Source: Pelodictyon luteolum
Lineage (GTDB): Bacteria; Bacteroidota; Chlorobiia; Chlorobiales; Chlorobiaceae
Length of the DNA: 64,000 nt
Reading direction: 5' to 3'
Assembly (NCBI GenBank): GCA_020721225.1
Contig: DYNE01000003.1
Span: forward strand, 26,395 to 90,394
The position numbers and the translations under genes are program-made. Numbering within the stretch: position 1 is the first letter of the stretch; every line of letters begins with the position of its first letter. Of the stretch, positions 34,172-44,394 are shown one piece after another. The notes beneath the pieces were generated by a model, which did no database searches, was not told the origin of the DNA, and was given only the letters and a program-made list of their open reading frames with translations.

Positions 34172-34354
34172 ATGGCAATGACCGTTGCAATTAAAAACGA
34201 CAAGCTCTTTATCGAAATCGATCTTGAGAAACCGACCCCTTCAGCATCGGGCAAAACGCTCGTTGTTGCCAGCACTCACGGGAACATGGTTACGACGGTT
34301 GAAATTGACGGGAAACCGGTAACAATCGGCCTGAACGCCTACATCAAACCATAA
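34172..34354 (+). CDS. Small conserved-looking hypothetical protein (60 aa)
   Basis: MAMTVAIKNDKLFIEIDLEKPTPSASGKTLVVASTHGNMVTTVEIDGKPVTIGLNAYIKP; gagaaa-rich upstream, compact beta-type composition. Confidence 0.65.
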   Translation: MAMTVAIKNDKLFIEIDLEKPTPSASGKTLVVASTHGNMVTTVEIDGKPVTIGLNAYIKP

Positions 34355-34525
34355 GCTCTGTCAAAGGGATCGGATCGATCTAAAAGCGATTCAGATCAAT
34401 TCGGACATCAGCTGAGAATACTTGAGTTTACGGAAAGCGGAACACATGAGCAGTGTTGATTGGGACGCAGGTTGGCAGTGCAATAGCTGAATAAATCTCG
34501 ATCCGATTGCAAAAGAGAATTCCCT

Positions 34526-36247
34526 TTACACCGGTTCCTCTGCATGCTGCAGCTCCCACATTCTCCGGTATAGTCCGTTCCCCTGTATGAGCTTCTCATG
34601 GCTGCCCTGTTCCACAATTTTTCCCTTATCGAGCACGACGATGGCGTCGTACTGATCCATCGCCTTGAGACGGTGGGTGATGGTGATCATGGTTTTGCCT
34701 GCACCAAGGGCGGCGAGGGTTTCGGTCACCTCTTTTTCGGTGACGCCGTCGAGGTTCGCGGTGGCTTCGTCGAGAATCATGACCGGAGCGTTCTGCAGCA
34801 CCATTCGAGCGATGGCTATGCGCTGCCGTTCGCCTCCGCTGAGTTTCATGCCGTGCTGGCCGGTCCATTCGTCGAGCTTCGAGGAGAATCGGGCGAGTCC
34901 TGAAGCGGCGAGGGCTTTTTTCAGTTCGTCGTCCGTTGCTTCAGGTCGGGCAAGCAGCAGGTTTTCGCGAATGGTCTGGGCGAAGAGATAGGTGCGCTGC
35001 GAGACGATGGCGATGTTGCGTCGCAGTTCTTCGGGGTCGAACCGGCCGATGTCGGCGCCTCCTATGGTGAGGCAGCCTTCGGGAGTGTTCCAGAAGCGCA
35101 TCAGGAGGGCGGTGATGGTCGATTTGCCTGCGCCGCTCGGGCCGACGATGGCGATGTGATCTCCCGGGAGAGTCTCAAAGGAGAGGCTGTCGAGGGTTTT
35201 TACCGGGCTTCCCGGATAGGAGAAGCTGAGGTTTTCTGCCCTTATGGCCGGATCTTTCGGGAAGGGCAGGGGAGCTGCCGGGGCGATGGTTTCGGGTTTG
35301 GCGTCGAGGATTTCGAACAGCCGTTCCCCTGCGTGCGTGTCGGCTTCGAGGTGCTTCAGTGAAGCAGGTAGCGGAAGAAAGGGTTCGAACGAAGCCATGA
35401 CGGCGAGCGTGACGATCGTGAGGGATATGCCGTTCATATCAGGCGTGGAGAGTTTAGGAATGAGCGTCCAGAGGATGGCTACGACCGCGGCGTTCATGAG
35501 CAGGCCGGTAAGCGATTCGTGCAGTCCGTCTATCAGTGCGTTTTTCCGCTGCAGACGCAGTTTGTCTGCTTCGGCTGTGCGCATCGCTTCGAGGTGCTCC
35601 GGAAGTTTTCCGTAGATCTGCAGTTCCCCGATGCCCTGAAAGAGGTCGAGGGAGAGCAGCTGCTGGACGGTTTTCTGTTTCATGATGCCTACGGAGACGC
35701 CGCGGCTGAGGCGCATGGCGAGCAGCGGCACGCCGATACCGGCAAGCAGGTGGAAGAAGAGAATCAGCAGCGATGCCTCGATGGAGTAGCTGCCGAGAAG
35801 GAACCACATCAGCGCCGATATAAACAGGGCGGTCAGCGGGGGGACGAGAACCCGGGTATAGATGTTTTCGAGGCTCTGGATGTCGTCGACCACTCTCTGC
35901 AGCAGGTCTCCGCTTCGGAAGTGCATGAGGCGTGCGGGTGCGAGCGGTTCGATTGCGTCATAGAACCAGAGGCGAAGTTTTGTGAGGATTCTGAATGTGG
36001 CGTCGTGCGACAGCAGGCGTTCGGCGTAGCGCAGCGCTCCGCGAGCCAGGCCGAAAAACCGGACGCCTACGATGCCAAGCTGGAGGGCGCTCATCGGCGG
36101 CTGCAGGGCAGCTTTGGCGATGATGTATCCGGAGGTCATGAGCAGCCCTATGCCGCTTCCGGTCGTGGCGAACCCGATGAGCGCGGCAAGCGCCATCCAC
36201 CAGAAGTATGGTTTGACGAGAGCTGTCAGGCGAAGAAACGTTTTCAT
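34526..36247 (-). CDS. cydC: Thiol reductant ABC exporter subunit CydC
   Basis: ABC TM-ATPase fusion; IAIVGPSGAGKSTITALLMRFW, LSGGERQRIAIARMVLQNAPVMILDEATANLD; adjacent to a CydD-like gene with 4-nt overlap. Confidence 0.9.
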   Translation of the reverse strand: MKTFLRLTALVKPYFWWMALAALIGFATTGSGIGLLMTSGYIIAKAALQPPMSALQLGIVGVRFFGLARGALRYAERLLSHDATFRILTKLRLWFYDAIEPLAPARLMHFRSGDLLQRVVDDIQSLENIYTRVLVPPLTALFISALMWFLLGSYSIEASLLILFFHLLAGIGVPLLAMRLSRGVSVGIMKQKTVQQLLSLDLFQGIGELQIYGKLPEHLEAMRTAEADKLRLQRKNALIDGLHESLTGLLMNAAVVAILWTLIPKLSTPDMNGISLTIVTLAVMASFEPFLPLPASLKHLEADTHAGERLFEILDAKPETIAPAAPLPFPKDPAIRAENLSFSYPGSPVKTLDSLSFETLPGDHIAIVGPSGAGKSTITALLMRFWNTPEGCLTIGGADIGRFDPEELRRNIAIVSQRTYLFAQTIRENLLLARPEATDDELKKALAASGLARFSSKLDEWTGQHGMKLSGGERQRIAIARMVLQNAPVMILDEATANLDGVTEKEVTETLAALGAGKTMITITHRLKAMDQYDAIVVLDKGKIVEQGSHEKLIQGNGLYRRMWELQHAEEPV

Positions 36248-37986
36248 GCCGCCTTCTCCTGTTGCAGCTTCAGGGCGTCGCTGTAGAAGCCGCCGGCGGC
36301 GAGCAGTTCGACGTGCGTTCCGCAGCGGACGAGTTTTCCCGCGTTGAGCACGATGATCTGATCGGCCGAGCGTATGGTTTCGAGCCGGTGCGCGATGATG
36401 ATGGTGGTGCGTCCTTTCATGAGCGCGGCCATGGATGCGCGCAGTGCCGCTTCGAGTTCGGGGTCGGTGTGCGAGGTCGGTTCGTCGAGCACCAGAAGGG
36501 GGGCGTTTTTGATGAATGCCCGTGCCAGCGCGACCCGCTGCGCTTCCCCGCCGCTCAGTCGCGCGCCCTGTTCGCCTATCATGGTGTCGAGCCCTTCGGG
36601 GAGTGATGCGACAAATTCAGAGAGCCCGGTCTGTTTCAGCGCGTCGTTAAGCTTCTCTCTGGATGCGTACGGACTCGCAAGAAGGATATTCTCCTTCAGA
36701 GTGGTATTGAAGAGGGTCGGGTGCTGAGGAACCCAGGCGATTCCCTCGTGCCAGCTTGCCAGCGGGATGTCGTGTATCGGGAGACCGTCGATGGTTATGG
36801 AGCCTTCGCCGGGTTCCTGAAAACGAAGCAGCAGGTTGACGAGGGTGCTTTTTCCCGCTCCGCTCGGGCCGATTATGGCCGTGGTTTTTCCTGTCGGGAT
36901 GTCTGCGGTGATGCGTTCGAGCGCCGGATGCGCCGATCCGGGATAGGTGCAGGATACTCCGGTAAAGGTAACTGTGCCTTTACCGGCAGCGGTTCCGTTT
37001 ATGGAGCATTTCTCTCGAACTGAATGAGGAGCGGGAGCCTGATCGAGGATGGCGAAAATTTCTTTCGAGGCGCTGACTCCTTCCATGCCGGCATGGAATT
37101 TTGTACCGAGCTGGCGGAGAGGGAGGAAAAAGTCGGGGGTGAGTACCAGCACGAAGAGGGCGTGCTGAAAGGCGAGCTGGCCGCCCATCAGTCGAAGGCC
37201 GATGCTGACGGCTATGATGGCTGTGCCGAGGGTTCCTACCAGCTCGAGCGTGAGGGATGAGAGGAAGGCGATTTTAAGTACTCGCATGGTGGCCTGGCGA
37301 AAGGTTTCACCAGCTTCCTCGATGGTGTCGCGCTGTGATTTGCTCTGCGCGAAGAGTTTCAGGGTCGGCAGCCCCTGCAGCACGTCGAGGAAGTGGCCGC
37401 TCATCCTGCTCATGGTTTTCCACTGCTTTTCCGTCATGGCGCTTGCCGATTTGCCGATCAGAATCATGAAGAGCGGTATGAGCGGCGCCGAGATGAGCAG
37501 AATGAGGCCCGAAAGCCAGTCGCCGGGAAATACGGCTGCGAGTATCAGCAGCGGCGTGAACAGGGCAAAAAAGATCTGCGGGATATAGCTGCCGAAGTAG
37601 GCATCGAGAGCCTCTACCCCTTTGAGCAGCGTTGTGCTGAGCCGTCCGCTCTGCACCGAGCGGGCATAGACCGGACCGAGAGCGGCTACTGTGCCGGTCA
37701 GGCGGGTGAACAGCTTGTTGCGTATGGCAACCGTTCCCCGATTGGCCTCGCCGTGAGATGCCCAGTTGAAGAACATGCGAAAGGCGCTGAAGAGAGAGAA
37801 AAAACCTATGAAGGGCAGCAGTTCGCCGAGGCCTTTTTTCTGCATGAAAGCACCGTCGATGATTACGCTGAGCCAGAAGGCCTGTGCAATGAGCATTACC
37901 GAGGCGATCGAGCCTGCAACGATCGAGACGATAAACGGCACCCGTTCTTCTTTGAGGAGCTGGAAAAGGCGCCTGTCAATGTTCAT
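36244..37986 (-). CDS. cydD: Thiol reductant ABC exporter subunit CydD
   Basis: TAIIGPSGAGKSTLVNLLLRF, LSGGEAQRVALARAFIKNAPLLVLDEPTSHTD; CydD-like TM region. Confidence 0.9.
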   Translation of the reverse strand: MNIDRRLFQLLKEERVPFIVSIVAGSIASVMLIAQAFWLSVIIDGAFMQKKGLGELLPFIGFFSLFSAFRMFFNWASHGEANRGTVAIRNKLFTRLTGTVAALGPVYARSVQSGRLSTTLLKGVEALDAYFGSYIPQIFFALFTPLLILAAVFPGDWLSGLILLISAPLIPLFMILIGKSASAMTEKQWKTMSRMSGHFLDVLQGLPTLKLFAQSKSQRDTIEEAGETFRQATMRVLKIAFLSSLTLELVGTLGTAIIAVSIGLRLMGGQLAFQHALFVLVLTPDFFLPLRQLGTKFHAGMEGVSASKEIFAILDQAPAPHSVREKCSINGTAAGKGTVTFTGVSCTYPGSAHPALERITADIPTGKTTAIIGPSGAGKSTLVNLLLRFQEPGEGSITIDGLPIHDIPLASWHEGIAWVPQHPTLFNTTLKENILLASPYASREKLNDALKQTGLSEFVASLPEGLDTMIGEQGARLSGGEAQRVALARAFIKNAPLLVLDEPTSHTDPELEAALRASMAALMKGRTTIIIAHRLETIRSADQIIVLNAGKLVRCGTHVELLAAGGFYSDALKLQQEKAA

Positions 37987-38096
37987 GGTTCATGCTGACT
38001 GTTTCAGGTGAAAAATCGCTCTCAGTGTAAAAAATAAAATGGTTGTTTGCAACGGGATGGCTGAGTAAGAAATGGAGAGGGCGACTAATGAGTTCC

Positions 38097-38200
38097 CGGG
38101 GAGGGGAAGGGGGAAGGTGTTAGGTGTTGGGTGTTAGGTGGGAAGGTGGATAGTGGGGAGGTGGGTAGTGGATTGTGGGTAGCTGGGGATCGGGTTGCGG
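38097..38200. repeat. G-rich low-complexity intergenic tract
   Basis: ggtgttaggtgttgggtgttaggtgggaaggtggatagtggggaggtgggtagtggattgtgggtagctgggg: strong strand asymmetry and imperfect GGTGTTA/GGTGGGTAGT repeats. Confidence 0.7.
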
Positions 38201-38282
38201 TTGAAAAAGGCTGGTTAGCTGATTAGCAGGAAAAGAAGTTGGCTGTCAAGCCCTTGCGATGTGGGAAGAGAGGAAAAAATAT

Positions 38283-39044
38283 CTAATTCTTTTTTCCGCA
38301 TATCGGGCAGTTGGGGTCGGGGTTTACCGGGATGCTTCGGAATGTCATGGTCAGGAGGTCGAGGGAGAGGAGGGTGTTGTGGAGCCCTTTGCCGATGGAG
38401 AGGATGTTTTTAAGGGCTTCGGCGGCCTGGATGGAGCCGATGATGCCGGGGAGGGGGCTGAGAGGGCCTGCCGGGATGGTCTGATGCGGATCGGCTTCAG
38501 CGGCGGGCTCCGTTTCGTGAAAGATGCAGTTGTAGCATGCGGTTTTGCCGGGTTGCACGGTTATGGTATGGCCGTAATAGCTTGTGATTCCGGCATGTGA
38601 GTAAGGTTTTCCCGCTCTTTGGCAGGTTTTGGCGATGAGGAATTTTGCTTTGAAACTGTCGGTGGCGTCTATCACGAAGTCGTATCGTGCGATGAGCGCT
38701 TTGGCATTTTTCTCGTCAAGATGGAAGGGATGGAGTGCGAGGCGGGTGTCGGGGTTGAGAGCATGGATTCTTTCGGCCGCCGATGATACTTTCGGGGTTC
38801 CTGCCGATGCCGTGGTGTGCAGTATCTGGCGTTGCAGGTTGCTGAGATCGACCCTGTCGCCGTCGGCGAGGCCGAGGGTTCCGATACCTGCGGCTGCCAG
38901 GTAGAACGCCGCAGGGGAGCCGAGTCCTCCGGCTCCCGCTACCAGAACTTTTGCATGCAGCAGCTTTTCCTGCCCCTTTTCACCGATTTCATCCATTGAC
39001 AGGTGGCGGGCAAAGCGTTTGCGCTGTTCGTCGTTCAGAGCCAT
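38283..39044 (-). CDS. thiF: HesA/MoeB/ThiF family adenylyltransferase
   Basis: VLVAGAGGLGSPAAFYLAAAGIGTLGLADGD; CxxC pairs (CYNC, CPIC); located in a thiSGH cluster. Confidence 0.92.
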   Translation of the reverse strand: MALNDEQRKRFARHLSMDEIGEKGQEKLLHAKVLVAGAGGLGSPAAFYLAAAGIGTLGLADGDRVDLSNLQRQILHTTASAGTPKVSSAAERIHALNPDTRLALHPFHLDEKNAKALIARYDFVIDATDSFKAKFLIAKTCQRAGKPYSHAGITSYYGHTITVQPGKTACYNCIFHETEPAAEADPHQTIPAGPLSPLPGIIGSIQAAEALKNILSIGKGLHNTLLSLDLLTMTFRSIPVNPDPNCPICGKKN

Positions 39045-39064
39045 TTTTCAGGGTGTTATGCCGT

Positions 39065-40132
39065 TTATTTTTCCGCTTCCATATGTGAAGGGCCATTATA
39101 GGCGTGTTCCCAGTTCTTGAAAACCGGTTCGATGTTTTTGTCGCGCAGAGCGTTGCAGAAGGCTTCTACCGTACGGTCGTCGAAGACATCGAACTGTCCC
39201 CGGTCGCTGGATTCCGCATCGTGGTACCCGCCAACCGTCGTACGGCTTGCGATACTCATTCGGGTGACGCCGATGCCGGCCATACCGTCCCGGAAAGCCG
39301 GGCTTTCGCGGGTGGAGAGCACAAGCTCCACATCGGGAAGGGCTATGCGGAAAGCAAAGATCATGCGGGCCAGCAGGTGATCGCTTACCGGGAAGGGGGG
39401 TTCGTAGCTGCCGGTCTGCGGCCGTATGCGCGGAAACGAGACCGATAGTCCCGCTCGCCAGTAGGTTTTTCCGAGATAGCGAAGATGACGGTAGAGCATG
39501 AGCGCGTCCTCCTGCGGGTCGGCAAGTCCGAGCAGGACGCCGAGTCCTACGGTTTTTATGCCTCCTTCAAGGGCTCTCGATGGCGTTTCAAGCCGTTCCC
39601 TGAAATCTTTTTTAGGACCCCAGCGGTGGAGTTCGGCGTAGCGCAGGGGATCGTAGGTCTCCTGATAAATTGTTATCCCGGTACAGCCAGCTTCAGCCAG
39701 TTCACGGTATTCGGATACGCTCATGGGAAAGGCCTCAACCGTTACGCGCTGCATGTCGGCTGCGGCAGTGGCGACGGAGGTTCTGAGATAGTCGAAATTC
39801 GCGGCTTTGGTACGTTCTCCGGTCAGGAGCAGAACATCGCTGATGCCGAGGCGTTTCATGGCTCCGAGTTCTTTTCGGATTTCTTCCTGTTCGAGGCGGC
39901 GTCGAGGGGTTTTCCTGTCGGAGGCGAAGCCGCAGTAGGCACAGCCGCTCGAGCAGTGGTTCGAAAGGTAGAGCGGCGCGTAGAGGGACATGGTGCGTCC
40001 GAATCTGCGGAGGGTTATGGCTTTCGACTCTCCCGCAAGCTGTTCGAGGGTGTATGGCGAATCCGGCGAGAGCATCGCTCTGAAGCGGGTTTCATCATGT
40101 CCGGCGCTCAGCCATTCAGGTAACGGGTTCAT
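39065..40132 (-). CDS. thiH: 2-iminoacetate synthase (tyrosine lyase) ThiH, radical SAM
   Basis: [55 protein letters not shown]. Confidence 0.95.
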   Translation of the reverse strand: MNPLPEWLSAGHDETRFRAMLSPDSPYTLEQLAGESKAITLRRFGRTMSLYAPLYLSNHCSSGCAYCGFASDRKTPRRRLEQEEIRKELGAMKRLGISDVLLLTGERTKAANFDYLRTSVATAAADMQRVTVEAFPMSVSEYRELAEAGCTGITIYQETYDPLRYAELHRWGPKKDFRERLETPSRALEGGIKTVGLGVLLGLADPQEDALMLYRHLRYLGKTYWRAGLSVSFPRIRPQTGSYEPPFPVSDHLLARMIFAFRIALPDVELVLSTRESPAFRDGMAGIGVTRMSIASRTTVGGYHDAESSDRGQFDVFDDRTVEAFCNALRDKNIEPVFKNWEHAYNGPSHMEAEK

Positions 40133-40908
40133 GCTTCGGTTCCGAGAAAAGAGGTGAGCGGGCTTGTTGCAACGGCTATGCCGCTTTTTTCCATAATTCC
40201 GGCAGCGAAGGCTTTACGGCCGGCGGCAACGGCTTCGGCAAACGCTTCGGCCATGACCGGAGGATTGCCGGCAACGGCAACGGCGCTGTTGACGAGCACT
40301 GCGTCGCACCCCATTTCCATGGCCAGTGCGGCTTCCGAAGGAGAGCGGAGCCCGGCATCGACGATGACCGGAATCGTACTTTCGCGGATGATGATTTTAA
40401 GCATTTCCGCAGTCGCGAGACCCTGTCCGCTGCCGATTGCCGAACCGAGCGGCATGACCGATACGCAGCCGGCCTCTTCAAGCCGTTTGGCCAGCACCGG
40501 GTCGGCCGGGATGTAGGGCATGACCAGAAATCCCTCTTTTGCGAGAATTTTCGACGCTTCGTAGGTTTCGATCGGATCCGGCATGAGATGCTGCGGATTG
40601 GGATGGATTTCGACCTTGATGAACGGACTCCCGGAAAGCTCACGGGCAATTCTCGCGGCCTGTACGGCTTCCGCCGCCGTCGAAGCTCCCGAAGTGTTGG
40701 GCATGAGCGTGATGCCCGGGATCGAGGTGAGCGGCGTGAAAAGATCGTCGCCTGGCTGCTCGCGGTTGAAGCGGCGTAGCGCGACTGTGACAAGCTGTGT
40801 CCCTGAAGCTTTCACCGCTTCAAGCATTACGCTTGAGCTGCTGAATTTGCCTGTTCCGAGAATCAGGCGGGATGAGAATGTATAACTACCAATATGCAGA
40901 GAGTCCAT
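40129..40908 (-). CDS. thiG: Thiazole synthase
   Basis: [74 protein letters not shown]. Confidence 0.97.
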   Translation of the reverse strand: MDSLHIGSYTFSSRLILGTGKFSSSSVMLEAVKASGTQLVTVALRRFNREQPGDDLFTPLTSIPGITLMPNTSGASTAAEAVQAARIARELSGSPFIKVEIHPNPQHLMPDPIETYEASKILAKEGFLVMPYIPADPVLAKRLEEAGCVSVMPLGSAIGSGQGLATAEMLKIIIRESTIPVIVDAGLRSPSEAALAMEMGCDAVLVNSAVAVAGNPPVMAEAFAEAVAAGRKAFAAGIMEKSGIAVATSPLTSFLGTEA

Positions 40909-40925
40909 AAGTATTGTTCAGACGG

Positions 40926-41138
40926 TTAGCCTCCTCCGGCGAATATCAGAATTTCGACCCGGTCTCCCTTTTTAAGACGGAATGAAGCACGATTATCGGG
41001 ACGGACGATTTGATCATTGACTACGGTTGCCACACTCTCCTGCTCTGAGCCGATAGACGCCAGCAGGTTGCTGACGGATGACCCGGCAGGCAGCGTAAAC
41101 GATTCTCCGTTTACCTGTATAGTAATCATTTGCGACAT
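40926..41138 (-). CDS. thiS: Sulfur carrier protein ThiS
   Basis: MSQMITIQVNGESFTLPAGSSVSNLLASIG...GDRVEILIFAGGG; C-terminal Gly-Gly. Confidence 0.94.
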   Translation of the reverse strand: MSQMITIQVNGESFTLPAGSSVSNLLASIGSEQESVATVVNDQIVRPDNRASFRLKKGDRVEILIFAGGG

Positions 41139-41245
41139 TTCAATGTATCTGCAGTTTTTTTCAGGTCGAATATAACGATGAAAGGACAATTGCCCTATTC
41201 TCCCGGGAGAGCGTTCTCTATTGATCGCCCTGGAGCAGTTTTTTT

Positions 41246-42421
41246 TCAGGTTCCCTCGGGAGCGTGAGTGTCTGATTGCTTCAGAGCTGAAAGCGCCGTC
41301 AGCAGATCGGCTTCGAGATCTCCGGCATGTTCCAGTCCGACCGACATGCGCACAAGATTGTCGCTGCAGCCGCGTTTAGTGCGTTCTTCGACCGAGAGCG
41401 CTCCAAGCGTCATTTTAGCCGGCGAGGCCACGAGCGACTCGACTCCGCCGAGACTGTCGGCAAGAGCGAAGAGTTTGAGCTTCGCGAGCAGCAATTCTAC
41501 GGCTGGAAGGCCTCCTTTCAGTGCAATGGTCAGCATACCGCTGAATCCGCTCATCTGGCGTTTTGCCAGTTCATGCTGCGGATGCGAGGGCAGGCCCGGA
41601 TACCAGACGCGCTCGACTGCCGGATGTCCTTCAAGCAGTTGCGCCAGATGCAGGGCGTTGGCTTCGTGTTCTTTCATGCGGATTTTAAGCGTTTTGATGC
41701 CTCGCATGACGAGCCAGCAGTCCCACGGGCCGGGTATGGCTCCGGCTGCGGCCTGGTAGTTTTTGATGGCGGTGTGCAGCGCAGGGTCGTTGATGACAAC
41801 GGCTCCGCCGATTACGTCGCTGTGGCCCCCGAGATATTTGGTGGTGCTGTGTACCGCAATGTCGGCACCGAGTTCGAGGGGTCGCTGAAAGTACGGACTT
41901 GCAAAGGTGTTGTCAACGGCAACTAGGATGCCGCGTTCCCGGGCAATCGAGGCTATTTCGCGGATGTCCGAGAGCCTGAGCAGCGGGTTGCTGGGGCTTT
42001 CCAGCCAGATGAGTCTTGTTTCAGGGACGATACAGGCGGCGTAACTCTCAACATCTTCATTGTCGGCGTAGGATATGTCGATGCCCCAGGGACGCAGGAG
42101 CTGTTCGAAAATCCGGTAGGTACCTCCGTAAATATCGAGAGCGGAGACGATATGGTCGCCGGGCCTGAGCACCTGCAGGGCAGCCATGGTAGCTGCGGCG
42201 CCTGAAGCGAAAGCGAGGCCGAATCGCCCGTTTTCAAGCAGGGCAAGGGTCGATTCGAGAGCCTGCCGTGTCGGGTTTCCGATTCTCGAATAAAAGAATT
42301 CCCGACGGTGTGAGAGGTCTTCGCGCTCGAACGTCGAGGTCTGAAAAATCGGAACCGTTACCGACCCGGTCTGCGGGTCGGGGGTTTGTCCGTCATGAAT
42401 TGCGAGGGTTTCGAACTGCAT
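41246..42421 (-). CDS. metB: Cystathionine gamma-synthase / Cys-Met metabolism PLP enzyme
   Basis: QFETLAIHDGQTPDPQTGSVTVPIFQTSTF; GADIAVHSTTKYLGGHSDVIGGAVV. Confidence 0.88.
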   Translation of the reverse strand: MQFETLAIHDGQTPDPQTGSVTVPIFQTSTFEREDLSHRREFFYSRIGNPTRQALESTLALLENGRFGLAFASGAAATMAALQVLRPGDHIVSALDIYGGTYRIFEQLLRPWGIDISYADNEDVESYAACIVPETRLIWLESPSNPLLRLSDIREIASIARERGILVAVDNTFASPYFQRPLELGADIAVHSTTKYLGGHSDVIGGAVVINDPALHTAIKNYQAAAGAIPGPWDCWLVMRGIKTLKIRMKEHEANALHLAQLLEGHPAVERVWYPGLPSHPQHELAKRQMSGFSGMLTIALKGGLPAVELLLAKLKLFALADSLGGVESLVASPAKMTLGALSVEERTKRGCSDNLVRMSVGLEHAGDLEADLLTALSALKQSDTHAPEGT

Positions 42422-42478
42422 GGTGCCGTTTGTTATGTTGCCTTGACTCCTTCTACAAGGTAATACAGGCTGTTTTAT

Positions 42479-43768
42479 TTACAAGGGCCGAAGCGAGTTA
42501 TCGAGTGCCTCGATCAGGTCGTCGGGATGTTCGAGCCCTATGGAGAGGCGTATTAGTTCCGGAGAGAGTCCGCCCTGCCGCTGCTGTTCTTCCGACAACT
42601 GGCTGTGTGAGGTGCTTGCCGGATGCAGGATGAGGCTTTTTGCGTCACCGACGTTGGCAAGGTGCGAGAAGAGGCTGATAGAGTCGATAAGCCGGACTGC
42701 GGCATCGTATCCTCCTTTTACGCCGAACACCACCATGCCTCCGAACCCTTTTTTCAGGTCTTTCGATGCGCTCGCATGGGATGGGTCGTTTTTCAGGCCT
42801 GGATAACGAACCCATGCCACTTTGGGATGGCGTTCGAGAAATTCCGCCACGGTAAGAGCGTTTTCGCAATGCCGCGCCATGCGAACCGGCAAGGTTTCCA
42901 GACCCTGGAGGAATATCCATGAGTTGTCGGGCGAAATACACGATCCGAGGTTTCTCAGCGGCACCGTGCGCACCCGGAGGGCGAAGGCTATCGCGGCGAG
43001 CGGTTCAGGAAGGTCAAGCGCCCAACGGAGGCCGTGGTAGTTGGCGTCCGGTTCGGTAAAGAGCTGATGGCGACCTTTTTTCCAGTCGAAACGTCCGGCA
43101 TCGGTAATGCTTCCGCCTACCGCGGCTCCGTGCCCCCCTATCCATTTTGTCAGGGAGTTGACCACGATGTCGGCTCCAAGCTCTATGGTTTTCAACAGGT
43201 ATGGGGTCGTGAACGTTGCGTCGACGATCAGGGGGAGTCCGTTACGGTGGGCGACATCGGCGACGGCTTTAACCCCGGTGTAATCCAGAGCGGGGTTGCC
43301 GATGGTTTCGATGAAGATCGCTCTTGTTTTTTCCGTTATCGCCCGTTCGAAGTTTTCCGGTTTATCCGGATCGACGAAGGTGACATCGATGCCGAGTTTA
43401 GGCAGAATGGCGTCGAACTGGGTATAGGTGCCCCCGTAGAGATTGTTGGCGGCAATGATGTCATCCCCGGCTTCCGCCAGCGTGATGACGGCATTGAAGA
43501 TTGCCGCCGTGCCCGATGCGAGCGCAACGGATGCGGCTCCCCCTTCAAGTTCCGTTATCCGCTGTTCCAGGATATCGGTGGTCGGGTTCATCAGGCGGGT
43601 ATAGATGTTGCCGAGTTCCTTCAAGGCAAACAGGTTCGCCGCATGTTCCGTGTTTTTGAAGATGTAGGAACTGGTGCGGTACACCGGTACGCCGCGGGAC
43701 TGTGTCTGATCGACAGGCTGCCCTGCATGAAGGGCAAGCGTTTCGAAACGGTAGTTGTTTGAGTTCAT
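42479..43768 (-). CDS. metY: O-acetylhomoserine sulfhydrylase
   Basis: YRFETLALHAGQPVDQTQSRGVPVYRTSSYIFKNTEHAANLFALKELGNIYTRLMNPTTDILEQRI; VVNSLTKWIGGHGAAVGGSI. Confidence 0.94.
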   Translation of the reverse strand: MNSNNYRFETLALHAGQPVDQTQSRGVPVYRTSSYIFKNTEHAANLFALKELGNIYTRLMNPTTDILEQRITELEGGAASVALASGTAAIFNAVITLAEAGDDIIAANNLYGGTYTQFDAILPKLGIDVTFVDPDKPENFERAITEKTRAIFIETIGNPALDYTGVKAVADVAHRNGLPLIVDATFTTPYLLKTIELGADIVVNSLTKWIGGHGAAVGGSITDAGRFDWKKGRHQLFTEPDANYHGLRWALDLPEPLAAIAFALRVRTVPLRNLGSCISPDNSWIFLQGLETLPVRMARHCENALTVAEFLERHPKVAWVRYPGLKNDPSHASASKDLKKGFGGMVVFGVKGGYDAAVRLIDSISLFSHLANVGDAKSLILHPASTSHSQLSEEQQRQGGLSPELIRLSIGLEHPDDLIEALDNSLRPL

Positions 43769-43849
43769 CGGTATTGTTTCGTTTTGTTGCTGGTTTCCGT
43801 TCAGTATATCGCGCAGCCGGGGAAGGTGAGTTCCTTTCGCGGCAAGCGG

Positions 43850-44296
43850 TTATTTTCCAAAAAGTCTGTAACGCTGCAGGTTGAACTGGTAGTAGAGGAA
43901 GCAGCCGAAACAGAACCCTCCGAGCGCTACTGCTGCGGCAGCTCCTGTGATGCCGGCAAGAATCCATCCGGCAGCGGGAGATCCCAGAATGAACGCGAGC
44001 TGCGAGGCCCCGAGCAGGATAGCCGCGATGGCATTGTTGAAGCGCATCAGTTGCGGGCTCTCGGCCGCAGCGCCTTCAATCTGCCGGGAGAGCAGCCGTG
44101 AGCCGATCAGAAAGATCGGGCTTGCATTTTTTCCGAACATGACCGCCGGCACAATGATGACGAACAGCAGGGTTATCAGCAGCGGCTGCTGAAGAACGAT
44201 TGCCGCAATCACTCCGGTGAGCAGGACAATGCGGTTAAGTCTGACTATGGGTTCCGGAACAGATCCGGATTTTTCTTCATATGATTTTACTGGCAT
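43850..44296 (-). CDS. DUF4395-like integral membrane protein
   Basis: About 148 aa from the internal ATG (MPVKSYEEKSG); hydrophobic helices and C-terminal GGFCFGCFLYYQFNLQRY CxxC motif. Confidence 0.7.
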   Translation of the reverse strand: MPVKSYEEKSGSVPEPIVRLNRIVLLTGVIAAIVLQQPLLITLLFVIIVPAVMFGKNASPIFLIGSRLLSRQIEGAAAESPQLMRFNNAIAAILLGASQLAFILGSPAAGWILAGITGAAAAVALGGFCFGCFLYYQFNLQRYRLFGK

Positions 44297-44330
44297 GGCT
44301 ATGACTGCGGTTTGTTTTTTTTGAAATAAA

Positions 44331-44363
44331 AAAAGCCGGTTCTGGTACTGTGAACCGGCTTTT
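44331..44363 (-). terminator. Rho-independent terminator upstream of the DUF4395-like gene
   Basis: Stem aaaagccggtt / aaccggctttt; on the minus strand followed by ttttttt. Confidence 0.8.
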
Positions 44364-44394
44364 ACAACTATACGTCGATCATGCAAGAGGCTGA

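Noticed and set aside
38097-38200. Canonical G-quadruplex
   Set aside because: G-runs are present but loops of 8-12 nt break the usual G3N1-7 rule; reported only as a G-rich repeat tract.
41139-41245. TPP riboswitch upstream of thiS
   Set aside because: No CUGAGA / ACCUGAUCUGGAUAAUGCCAGCG-type core was found in the leader.
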